Positions 37,362-48,027 of a stretch of 64,000 nt of DNA are shown one piece after another. Positions within the stretch are counted from its first letter, which is position 1. Every line of letters starts with the position of its first letter. This stretch comes from Acanthaster planci. Taxonomy: Eukaryota; Echinodermata; Asteroidea; Valvatida; Acanthasteridae. A program made the position numbers and the translations under genes. The notes beneath the pieces are model-generated. The model was not told the origin of the DNA. It was given only the letters and a program-made list of their open reading frames with translations, and did no database searches. The stretch covers positions 346,117 through 410,116 of the forward strand of contig NW_019091372.1 of NCBI RefSeq assembly GCF_001949145.1. Direction: 5' to 3'.

Positions 37362-38702
37362 CTTGGTGGAAGTTTCGGCCCGGAAACAGGGCTAACCCGC
37401 GGCCTTTTCTCGGTCCCAAACCCCAGATTTTTATTCATGCGATCGAACCGTACACTTTGGTACAGGAATTGGGTTACCGCACGTACGTGTATATACCGTG
37501 CGTGTACCGTGCGTAAACACGGTGTGTACGCATTGTACATTGGCGGAGTGATATCACATTCAAGAACTGACCTAAACATTTACCAAACTGTTCCAAACCT
37601 GTCACAAATCGCCATTTGGTTTAACAAATTGAGAGAAAATAAACATGTTTTGCATAAATATTCCATTTCAGTAAATCCGCTCTAAACTCGGACCTATATT
37701 AATCCGCTTTAGTGATCCTTTGTCCGGCCGTGAGAAGTCTTCAGCTAGCTTTCTGCAGCGTTGTGTACATGTATGTTACACGTTGGGAGTTTTTCAAATC
37801 TCGACATTGCTTTCAATACGGCTTTACAATCATTCGGTCTCTGCTCCGAGTTGAAACTCTTACGTTCAGTGCAGTTCCATTTTCCACTATGTCAATATTT
37901 ATTTCTTTTATACCAGCCAATACTTGTTCTCAACATAAACGTCTGAAACTAATTGTAATACTCTTGATGAAGCTAATGTAAAACGAAGCCGCTACTTATA
38001 AAGAGCTTTACTTGCATACTTCCGCAAAGTACCCGGATGTGAAATCTCGCGCTTTGCATGAACGGCGCGACCTGAATAGCTTTTGATGGGGGAGGGGTCA
38101 TACACATTTTTTGAAACCCCGAAAGATTGGGCTTACCCTCATCACAACGTGACTGAGTGGGGAATCAGGCTTTGAGGAAATATAGCCCTTGTGGATAGAG
38201 TTTAGGCCTATAAACATTGATTGAAAAAAGATCCGAATTCCGACATGTGTCCGAAACTTGAAGGAGCCAACCCCTTCACGTAGTTATCATTGTTGGTTGA
38301 TCTTCCATGCATTTCATGATTTTTGTTTTTGATCAGGCCGTGACACCGAGTAGAAACTGGTTAACATTTCTGAAAGAAACGCCCTCAGAGCTTACCTATG
38401 AGAAGTTCCTGAGATGAAATTGAAGAAGGGTTTGGGAAGGATGGAGGTGTGAGATGACAGTTCAGTTTTACAACTTCTTCATTTTTGTGGTAGGGTTTAG
38501 GTGCTTCTTTAATTATTTGCAAGCCAGTGCGCAACTTAAGTAAGAGAGTGAATGGTGCACGCCCCCTCGAGGCCTGACCCCGTTCCCACCCCATTCTCAG
38601 CCCCGCCCATAAATTAGAAAGATAAAAAAAAACGTTGATAGTCCGCCTTAGTTAGTACTTTATCTTTCCGCTGTGAACGAGGTGGTTCAGATCCTATAAC
38701 GT
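37362..38702. other. Upstream region of the PHF21A-like gene
   Basis: Holds the presumed 5' untranslated region and promoter of the minus-strand PHF21A-like gene. The first few hundred bases have cgtacgtgtatataccgtgc-like alternating purine-pyrimidine tracts (37480-37530). The + strand ORF of 183 codons running over exon 1 is antisense and has no motif. Nothing else is recognised up to the gap. Confidence 0.45.
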
Positions 38703-39268
38703 NNNNNNNNNNNNNNNNNNNNNNNNNNNNNNNNNNNNNNNNNNNNNNNNNNNNNNNNNNNNNNNNNNNNNNNNNNNNNNNNNNNNNNNNNNNNNNNNNN
38801 NNNNNNNNNNNNNNNNNNNNNNNNNNNNNNNNNNNNNNNNNNNNNNNNNNNNNNNNNNNNNNNNNNNNNNNNNNNNNNNNNNNNNNNNNNNNNNNNNNNN
38901 NNNNNNNNNNNNNNNNNNNNNNNNNNNNNNNNNNNNNNNNNNNNNNNNNNNNNNNNNNNNNNNNNNNNNNNNNNNNNNNNNNNNNNNNNNNNNNNNNNNN
39001 NNNNNNNNNNNNNNNNNNNNNNNNNNNNNNNNNNNNNNNNNNNNNNNNNNNNNNNNNNNNNNNNNNNNNNNNNNNNNNNNNNNNNNNNNNNNNNNNNNNN
39101 NNNNNNNNNNNNNNNNNNNNNNNNNNNNNNNNNNNNNNNNNNNNNNNNNNNNNNNNNNNNNNNNNNNNNNNNNNNNNNNNNNNNNNNNNNNNNNNNNNNN
39201 NNNNNNNNNNNNNNNNNNNNNNNNNNNNNNNNNNNNNNNNNNNNNNNNNNNNNNNNNNNNNNNNNNNN
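38703..39268. other. Assembly gap (566 unknown bases)
   Basis: Run of n. Open frames reported across it are artefacts. Confidence 0.99.
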
Positions 39269-40317
39269 GCCACGCACCTTGAGAGAAACCACTGACAAAA
39301 CTGTTGCAATCTTGATTTCCTAAAGTTATGCGCAATGTTGCTGATCATAGAAGGCTAGATTGATTCAGCTCTAGTTTAAAATCAAGGGCATTCTTCGGCG
39401 AACTATCATGATACAACAGCGAATTCACGTAGAATTTTGAATCTCTCCGTGCACCAGGATTCCCAAGGTGTCATTCCCCATCCCTCTTGACCTTGAAAGC
39501 ATTGGTATCACAAACACAAATAATTTGGTAAAATTCTGTTCTGAGATTTGTGAATTTTAATGAGTTTATCACACTTTGGGGATACTTTAATTATTTACTT
39601 TGGATACTGAAAAATGCACAACTCACGCCTTCTTTTGCAAACAGAGCGCCCTACATGAGCTGGGTTGGGTCCGTCAGAGCTCTTTTTAAGAAAATTGCCC
39701 ACTTCAATTCACATCCAAATTTGATAAAGCTATAAGATTCTAAACCACAGAGACTTCTACGATAAATATCTTTGGAATTTTGTACACTTGAAACAATGAA
39801 ATCGGAACTAAAGTAATTATTTAGTGTTTTTGCATAGTTCTAGAAATACATTGTAAAAAGGCACTTACGGTGAAAAGCCTCAAAAATGGCACATCAGTAC
39901 ATAGTCCACTTTAATTTACAATTTCCGTAAAATTATAATTTTACATTTCAAAATTAATGGACAAGAAATACGGTAGGTGTTCCTAGAGCTACAACATAAA
40001 GTCTCATATTTACATAATAAATTTGCGCATGCATGCCAAAACACGAATTAATTACTTAACCTCACTAACAATCTAAGAGGCAAGGGGAGGTATTGAAGTA
40101 TTTCGTATACCATCAGTCACATACGAAAGAAATCAACGTCGAGAATCCAAACCATGTACTCATTCATTAAAAATCATGATTTGCCCAAATACAAGTTCAA
40201 AATGCCTTAAAGAAAACCCCAAAAGACTATGGACAGGAAACTACACCAGTGCCTACTTTGCTGTTTCTCTTCGATGTGGTTAAAAAAAAAGTCTGAGGGT
40301 TTGCTGTAATGGAACAA
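39269..40317. other. Noncoding stretch
   Basis: AT-rich sequence without exon-like frames or repeats that I recognise. Confidence 0.45.
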
Positions 40318-40442
40318 AGGCTGCATCCGAATCTCTGGTCTAGAGCTAGGTCTAGGTCTTCGCTCCATTGGTGGAGACGCGCAGACAATATAGGCCTAGC
40401 CGTAGCTCTGGAAGCCTGTTTCGGACACGGCCAAAGGCTCAT
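40318..40442 (+). mobile_element. MITE family C, copy 1
   Basis: About 125 bp starting ggctgcatccgaatctctgg and ending cctgtttcggacacggcc. The ends are inverted relatives (ggccgtgtccgaaac against ggctgcatccgaatc), and agagctaggtctaggtct mirrors cctagccgtagctct inside. Other copies: 43190-43556 (split) and 54152-54262. Confidence 0.8.
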
Positions 40443-40462
40443 GGTAAACTGAAATCGTTGCT

Positions 40463-40645
40463 ACAATACGGGCTATTTATAATAGTGCGCCACCAAGAGT
40501 TTGCAACACGTTGGCCGATCATAACGCGCGAAATTTGTCGACCCTTTAATTGCAAACGTGCATTGGGTCGACAAGTTTCGGGGGTTATGATTGGTCAACG
40601 TGTTGCAAACTCCTGGTGCCGCACTATTGTGGAACGGCCATTTTA
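40463..40645 (+). mobile_element. Foldback MITE family E, copy 1
   Basis: Two ~70 base arms in inverted orientation: aatagtgcgccaccaagag, ttgcaacacgttggccgat and ttgtcgaccc on the left, and the near-complement on the right. A ~20 base AT-rich loop (tttaattgcaaacgtgcatt) separates them. Same family as 41797-41984. Lies 20 bases after a family C element. Confidence 0.85.
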
Positions 40646-41015
40646 AAGCAACGGGTCAAAGCTAGATAATGGCAGATACTCGTCCAGTCCCCTCGCAAAA
40701 CTAGCCTTAAGTGCGTCTTTTTCGGTAGCTTGGGTTTGTCAGCGCCAGTTCTTAGGGGCAGACTCTAAAATAATTTTTAAAAATTTTGGAACTGACACAA
40801 TCTTCATTATTTTTCAGGTATTTGGTGTTTCAGTGCACGTGTATGCGATCCCTGGGCATTACTCGGGTCAACACTTCCAGATTAAGGTTTGAAATGCACG
40901 TTGCCATGGTTTCTCAGCTCCTAACATGCACCCCGAAGTCTCCGTTTAGATTGTGCGTGCCGAGAATCCACGGATCCCATCCTTCGTATATGACGATCGA
41001 GACAGCGGTGCCAGT

Positions 41016-43678
41016 CTATGAGGTGCTGAGGGTCCCTGCACCCAACCCGTAACCAACACCTTTAGGCCCGAATCCTTTACCGTAGCAGTCTGCGAAATCA
41101 ATAGAACAGAAAGATGACTACATGTATACCAAATACTTTTCAGAGTCTGAGACAGTATAGCGACTTTTATTGCAATCAGCCATTGGCCATAACTTAATTA
41201 ACTTTGGGCCCTACAGATTGTTAGAGGTTCTTAAACTAACGTCCCTAACAACGCTCCATTGCCGGTTCTGCTGCTGATATAGTCAAGTTGGAATCTACTT
41301 ACGAACACAGAAAATTTCGTGATCTCTGTCTCTAACAGTGGTTGAATCCAGCCCCTTGCCGCAATATGCACAGCAGAAACATTTGCTGTGCCAAGACTGT
41401 AAGAAAATGGAAACCGACACACCATCAGACAGACAAAAATTATTTAGGAATATGTTTGGCGGGCTATACGCGCCATTTCCGCCAACGGTATGGCGCGTGC
41501 GTTTAGAGGAAAACGCGCACATGCTTGTGCACATTGTATCGAAAATTAATCGCGTGCAACCCTCGCCATATCTGGGTCAAATCAGCTTACGACATGCGCG
41601 CACAGCCAGGCAAGCACTGTTCTTCATTGTCATTAGGATTAACGGCGGGCCTTACTCTAACCCAGTGCTCCAGTGCATGAGATAGAATGCCTGGATGCGG
41701 CGTTTGTACTAAAGCCAATTAAAGTTACAGACCAAGCAAAGGCAAGAGTCCCAGACACAATATTATGCAGTATTATGCAGCCAATATCCACATCAAAAAT
41801 ACGGGCGCTTCACAATAGCGCGCCTCCGAGAGTTTGCATTGGCGTTTGCGTTGGCCAATCACAATTCGTTAAACATGTCGGCCCAATGGGCGCTTGGAAA
41901 GGGTGGACCGATTTCGCGCTTTGTGATTGGCCAACGGGTTGCAAACTCTTGGAGGCGCGCTATTGTGAAGCGCCCGTATTATCTCTGCACGATATCAGTC
42001 ATCCTATATTTTACTTACATGGTTAGCAGCTAGTTTCTTTTCTGCAGCATACACGGCTCGGCCGCATCGTGGGCAGATATTGGACCCTTCTGGAGGTGGT
42101 CCACACTGGTAATCTGCTCCAGCATAGGCTTGTGCCATCGCTGATGGGCCCCTGCATTTGTACCAAATCAAATACTCTTTAAACAAAGAGCCTGTTCGAT
42201 GTAAATCCAACAGCGCATGCCCAAACGAAGTGCATCCGAGGTCATTCGGGAACAGGAATACGCGCGCGCAAGGTCTGCCCTGTCAACGCGGCCACACGCC
42301 GACTCCCATGCCCTGCTTTGCTCTCGAATGACCTTGCCTTTCTAAAATACCCAGCTGGCTTACTGTTGTCTTCTGTAATGAGGCCCATGATCGATGATTG
42401 GTAAGCCAAAGCAGGCATGCAACGATGCAGAAATAAAGGTACCATTTCCCCGTCTTTGCTATGTCGTGATTTCTGTTTTCATCAAGTTCAGTTCATAGTT
42501 CACAAGCAATGAGAGAATCAAAACCTCGGTTGTTCACATTCTTATTTCCACCTGTCTCTTCAAGCTTTCAAGTCACTCAACTCACCCTTCTGGTCTCTGC
42601 ATGCCGAATCTCTCTCCGTGGTCCATGCTCAGAGCTCCGGCCCCGCCTCCGTAGCCGTACCCTTTCGGGCCGTGGACTTTCCCGTAACACTGTCGGCAGA
42701 ACAACGTGAGGTCGTGTTCAGCCACGGTTGTGGAGTCCAACATTTTACTGCACAACTCTGTCAGTAGAAATCAAACAATTATATGACCATTTCTGGTTAT
42801 GCGCGAAGAGCACAAGTGACAACTTGAGAAAAGAAATAAATGGTTATTATGACTTCTACACAATGTGTGTAAAACAATGCATTTCAAGATTGGAAATCCA
42901 GTCTCCTTTCAGTGTAGATTTTATGACCACTTTTGACGACATTTCTTCTTTTATCGCAACATGCTAATGGAAATTCAAACCGACAGTTCGGAAGAATGTA
43001 CAGCTTGCTACTTCGCTTCGTCTTGTACTGAAAGACCGGTTCATACTTGAACAGGTAATATACGCGCGCGTTTAATACCTACTCGACCAATAGCACGCTG
43101 TGACTTGCCAACATGCACACGCGCCTCAGGTTTAAGAACGCATGTGGTGCCACTGCAGTTAGGCCTACAGCGTTTCCTTGGATTAGTCTATGGCTGCATC
43201 CAAATCTGTTGATGTTGTCCAGAGCTAGGGCTAGGTCTTTGCTCCATTGGAAATACAAACCGACACATTGACAATGAGCCCCAAGCGCGACCAAGAGGGG
43301 CACAAATTTCCTGTCAACGGAGGCTCCTTTGGTAGGAAATGCGCTTCGCTGGTTCACAAACGACTATGAAATGCGGGCGTTGCAGTCGCGTAGCTACCAA
43401 CAAAGTAAACACTCCTGACCAACATGGCTCATTTTGAACCGATGAGGGGGTGCTTCTGCTCAAGCCGGACCACAGACACATAAACGTTTACATGTCTGTG
43501 AGCAGGACAGACCGCAGTAACTAGCTCTGGAAAGCCCATTTCGGACACGGCTTGTATTACCACACTTGAAGCATAGCTTGTGCCAGGTGTGGCCTTGTAC
43601 GGGGGTTGGCGCTTCTTCGGCCTTGAACACACTCTCCAGACACTTGGGGCATTTTGGTCCTCCTCCGTATTGTGGCAT
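41016..43678 (-). CDS. Two-LIM cysteine- and glycine-rich protein (CSRP/muscle LIM protein, 196 aa)
   Basis: Five exons in coding order: 43678-43561, 42757-42586, 42151-42019, 41396-41303, 41089-41016. Phases 1, 2, 0, 1 join exactly and end TAG. LIM1 ligands are C10, C13, H33, C36, C39, C42, C60, C63, followed by the family glycine-rich [15 protein letters not shown]2 ligands are C123, C126, H144, C147, C150, C153, C171, C174, followed by [17 protein letters not shown]. Length matches vertebrate CSRP1-3 (about 193). The family binds alpha-actinin and zyxin at actin structures and Z-discs, and can enter the nucleus to assist SRF/GATA transcription; that role is by homology. The start opens [10 protein letters not shown], as CSRPs do. 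Intron 1 carries nested MITEs and intron 3 a foldback element. A paralogous first LIM module lies at 62083. Confidence 0.95.
41797..41984 (+). mobile_element. Foldback MITE family E, copy 2 (CSRP intron 3)
   Basis: A ~188 bp hairpin: aatacgggcgcttcacaata and gcgcgcctccgagagtttgc on the left are matched by a near-perfect inverted copy ending gtgaagcgcccgtatt. Arms are less diverged than in copy 1, suggesting a more recent insertion. No coding capacity. Confidence 0.88.
43190..43556 (+). mobile_element. MITE family C, copy 2, split by a family D element
   Basis: The left half (ggctgcatccaaatctgttg through gctaggtctttgctccattg) ends near 43252. The right half (cagtaactagctctggaaag through ccatttcggacacggct) begins near 43509. 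The ~255 bases between them contain a complete family D copy. The right end of the element lies about 5 bases from the CSRP exon 1 donor at 43560. Confidence 0.75.
43268..43470 (-). repeat. Repeat family D, copy 2 (nested)
   Basis: Reverse-strand copy with all landmarks: gagcagaagcaccccctcat, ttggtcaggagtgtttac, cgtttgtgaaccagcgaag, ggagcctccgttgacagg. Inserted within a family C MITE. Confidence 0.8.
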
Positions 43679-45502
43679 TCTGGATCAAATCTGGAAGAGA
43701 ACAATGTATTCATCAATGGGATGAGTGAGCCACGAGCACTATTCGTGGGTTGTCACGGAACGCGAGAATTTGGAATTGAACAGCGATTTACACTAGCTGC
43801 ATCTTGGCGAACATTAACGAAATCTGAAACCAATGGCTCGGTAAATTTCGCAAGGAAGTTAGGATAAGGGCAGAAATGGTGATGTGAGGTTCCGACTACC
43901 TCCTAAGATTTTGTCTCAACATCCGGGATCTTTCGGTCTCAAAATCTGTTATCATTATCACTGTTTCTCCTGAGTGTGGTGAGTGGTGTAAGCCGACGCT
44001 GGATGTATGGTCCTAGCTTTAAAAAGGACACTTTGCCTTTCAATTTAGCTGGCAAGTTGTTCAACAACATTAGATTCCTAAATCTGACTAAATGACTGCG
44101 TCGTTTGCGACTGACCTTTTAAAAGGTCATGAACACATAACAATTGCATCTCAACTGTCCGAACAACAATTATTTTATGGTGTTCATTAAACAAACAAGT
44201 AAAGTCAAACTGCCAATCAATGATTACATGACTTTAAATGTTCAAGAGATAATAGACCACTCATACATCAACCATACATAAAATTAAACTTTTTTATTAT
44301 GCTGGCGTTGTGTACACCCCGAATACATACACTGAGCTACTTCAACCATGAAAAAAAGCCGTTGTAAGACTTCCACCACTGTGACGAAATTCAACATCAC
44401 ACAAAGACGTCATAAAACAGCCGTGGTGACAAACAGAACTGAATTGTTTAAAAAAATGAACCTAATTCTGTCTTAGCTAACGATGAGAGCGAAATGATCT
44501 GACAACAGAAGCCTTCAATGATGATGTCTACATCTTCTTGTAGCCGTTGTGCATACCGGGCATTCTTGTCCGGTGAATGTGTCAAGGCAACTTGCTCCTC
44601 AGGGAGCGGGCACCCTTTTCCTTGTGTACACATTTCATCGATGACGAAATAGGAACTAGACCATAGTACTTGTATAGCATGTGATCTGAGGTCACTGACA
44701 AGACGACCCCTAATATCCAAATATGGTATATGTGGAAGCACTACTCAGGATCAATGTTACGTGTTATGAACATTGCTCATTGGTAAATACATGTATATAT
44801 ACAGAGTCTAATTGCACATAGACACACTTTTCTGAAGAAAGCAAATCAGTTACGAGTAGACGATCGACATGACATAAAATAATCCTATATAATTATTATA
44901 GAATTATGTAGTAATATATGGAAGTTAACTCTTTCTATTTCCGACGCAATATTGCACATGCCGCCGTCCTCTGTGTAGCCACCGTGAACTCGGCTCGGAG
45001 GTTTAACCACCTACATAGAAAGTACTTTATGTACAATCTTCTTTTCATACAATAGTCTCAAAGTACTTTATGTACAGTTTTCTCCTCAGTCTGAAAATGT
45101 TAAGTCTCAGACTCACCAAAACCCACTACAGAAAGTACTCAAAGATGAAATTGTGTTTCACACCATAAACTAACACGTACTCTTCCCTCACGGTCATGTA
45201 ACCCCCTTGTAAGTTACAGTGGATGGTTCTGGAAATCGGCATAGTTCGTCGGTATACTTGTCTCGCTTATGAAACGAAAGAAATTTCAATTGCTCAGGCA
45301 AACGCATATAACTGGGTGGAATATGAGACTTCATCTTCCGTCACAACGCGTCGAGTTCCGGATCGATAACGTTGACGCCCAACACACGAATGCACGCACA
45401 TTAATAATACACGCCAGGCTGAAGTAGGCCTATCATTTTGCAATCAAATTTTGGACTAAAAACGCCTGGAATTAAACAGGTGAATTTATGCGCAAAACTT
45501 AC
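43679..45502. other. Intergenic stretch upstream of CSRP
   Basis: Presumed CSRP promoter side, then AT-rich sequence. An 87-codon minus-strand frame after a possible acceptor (44709 to stop at 44448) and a short exon-like piece at 45010 do not join in phase with the candidate exon at 45503. A duplicated aaagtactttatgtaca occurs at 45020 and 45060. Confidence 0.4.
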
Positions 45503-45680
45503 CTTTGTTATTGATGATCAACGCCCTAAACAGAGTCCGCCTTGAGAATAAATCTCTTCCCGTGAGAGATGCGTCCTTGCCGAAGTAGGTGAACGTGATC
45601 CCGCGGAGGTGGCGTGCGCACGGGACGGGAAAGATAAGGAGCAAGATCAAAGCTTTAGCTCTCAAGAATTCTTGGCGCAT
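45503..45680 (-). CDS. Candidate first coding exon of a secreted or membrane protein (unidentified)
   Basis: From an ATG at 45680 the minus strand reads MRQEFLRAKALILLLIFPVP, then CARH, a plausible signal peptide with hydrophobic core. The frame then stays open to RRTLFRALIINNK and a strong donor (AAAG then gtaagttttgc). The surrounding 45600-45960 is CpG-rich, as at a promoter. I recognise no homologue, and downstream exons were not joined in phase, so this is tentative. A longer start six codons upstream is possible. Confidence 0.3.
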
Positions 45681-45699
45681 CTCGAAGGCTTTGCACACG

Positions 45700-48027
45700 G
45701 CACTCCTCCGCTACTCACGCGGCCGCAGGGTGCAGAGGGTAGATGGGAGGTCGGCGTCGCGTGCCGGCTGTCGAGTGGATGCCATTTTTGGAAACGGTTT
45801 GGGGACGTCCGCGAACTGTGCGCTCGGCGAAGACCATGCACGCTGGAGGCACAGACGGTTCTAGAATGAAATTGGTCTGCGCCGGTTCCCCTCCAGGTTG
45901 GGCGAAGAACATCATCATGAGCACGCACCGCGGCGAGGTGTCGGTAACATTGACCGTGACAAACAAATGGCAGTTTGAAAGGGCAAAGATTTTTTTTAAA
46001 GGAGCTGGGATATGTTAGGCAGATGCGTTAGGTTCTGGAACAAGGAATACGTTTCGTAAGGAGTTACCCTCTGATTTGGAAACATCCCCCTGATTTGGGA
46101 ATATCTACGCAGTTAAACATTATCATAAACCCAATCCGAACGAAGTGAAAATGTCAGAACAGTTCGTGTGAATCCCTAAACCAGGCCCAACTCACTGGTA
46201 CGTTAAGATTTAAGGCAGTACAACTGAGTATTTATTATTCAAAATATAATTTGTTAGAAAATATACAATCCACCTATCCTTTTCTAGTCACTAAAATTGG
46301 TAAAACACGGCAAATAATGAACTACTTCATCCAACAGGCGTGCCGTCACGAATAAACTTTTTCCACAAGAAACAAAGCTTCCACTTTAAATTCGGCTTAG
46401 CAAGCCCAATTAAAAAGAAATTGCACACGCCAATCAGAAATGTGTAAGTATCTCTTACGGCCAATCAGTGATGGCAACTAACATTTGCATAAAAGTTCAT
46501 AATTCCAAAGTAAGCGTGATTCGTCTTTAACTGCCCAAGAATTTTACATGAAAAAGTCTTGATCTACACAGAAAAAAATATTTAAAATGTGGAATGATGA
46601 AAAACCAAAGAATAAATAATATAAGTTCCAATCGTTTGGAATTATGTTGACAGGAATATAGTAAACAACAATGTTATCAACAGAGGAGACAATAAAACCA
46701 AACATTAACTAATGGCATGCCGTATACACAATGCATATCTATGGCGAGCAAAGTTAACATTTAATCCTGATCCGTAGGCCTAATCTCTTTTAATTATAGA
46801 AATATCTCCGTTTCGGGAGAAGTGTGAATTTCGCACGCCACAGATATCAAATGGCAAGAATTATTCCCAGCACTGACGATCAACGTCTGCAGAAAACTGA
46901 GTACCGAACTGAATAACAGGAAAATAAGATGTTTTTCTCAAACAGTGAACATGCACATGAATAACAGAAGTACTTTTGTCATGCTGTTCTTCCAGTTCTT
47001 CACCAGCACCTGACATTTGGCAAACACCCATCAAAGTAATGAACTGTGTTACTGAAAGAAAAATGATATTCATGATAAAGGTGGGGTGTGTGGTCCAGTG
47101 AAGGGTCCTTCCGTAGGTTTCAATAACATGAAACCACAGGTATTTAAAATTGGTGGAAACCTGGCACGGACAGGGTTGCATCAAGAAGTTGCAAATGCAG
47201 GTGTCTATAATTGGTGCAAAAAGACTTAACTGGAATTGCATAGTTAAAAATTGCATGGTTGCAGATGTGTAACAAAATTGAATTGAAAAAAGTGCCTTGA
47301 AAGGACACACGTTAATTCTCCCCGCTGGATGGACAGGTTTACATTGCCTCTTGCCATTAAATGAAAATGCATCATCCTGTATAAAACATTATTCAATTAG
47401 TAAAATTACACTGAAGACAGCACTGGAGAAAACTGAAGTAGTAACATCGCTTTCATTAGACACACTTTATTCACCTTAAGTTGAAGTACACCCTCCGTGC
47501 CCCCATTGGTGACAGAAAGAGAGACTGGTATGAAGTTTTCAAACTGGGTTCTTGCAGGAGTTCAGTGTGCAAGCGAACACCAGACATTCCACAATAAATT
47601 TGGTGCACGCACTCAACGTGCCCCGCGTCAAACCCACAAAAACGTGCGAAGCTATGGGGTGAATGCATACCAAAGGACGGTCAATTTCATTTAAAAACAC
47701 GCCCTCTTTTGTTCCTGCTCGGAAAGGATAATTGTTCGTTCGTCTTTTTAAGGAGCAGGGAGTACTAAGAAGTCAAAGGTAGTCCAATTCTGCACTCAAC
47801 AACAATAATATCTAACAAAAACCAACAAAATATCAAACATCAAAATCAAAACAATCAAAAATTAAACGTGGTGCACCGTAATAGGTGCACATTTGCAACC
47901 AAGTATAATGAAATGTAGCACGATGTAAGAAAATAAAAAAATAACTAAAAACGATATCAAAACTCGGTAGATAAGACTAACAAGGTGCTGATGAGATACG
48001 TTATTGAAACTTTCAAATATTCTAAGT
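45700..48027. other. Intergenic stretch
   Basis: CpG-rich patch to about 45960, then AT-rich DNA. The minus-strand 149-codon frame at 46861-47310 has no motif and no splice support. The 3' untranslated region of the first POFUT1 copy must lie in the right part. Confidence 0.45.

Noticed and set aside
37134-37685. 183-codon + strand open frame
   Set aside because: It runs antisense across the first coding exon and presumed 5' region of the PHF21A-like gene, has no family motif and no splice support.
38614-39348. Open frames of 200 or more codons
   Set aside because: They run across the run of unknown bases and are artefacts.
44448-44709. 87-codon minus-strand frame after a tattag acceptor
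   Set aside because: The peptide has several Cys residues and looks protein-like, but the acceptor lacks a good pyrimidine tract and the phase does not fit the candidate exon at 45503; insulin-like similarity was considered and the Cys pattern does not fit.
46861-47310. 149-codon minus-strand open frame
   Set aside because: No recognisable domain, AT-rich composition and no consistent splice sites.
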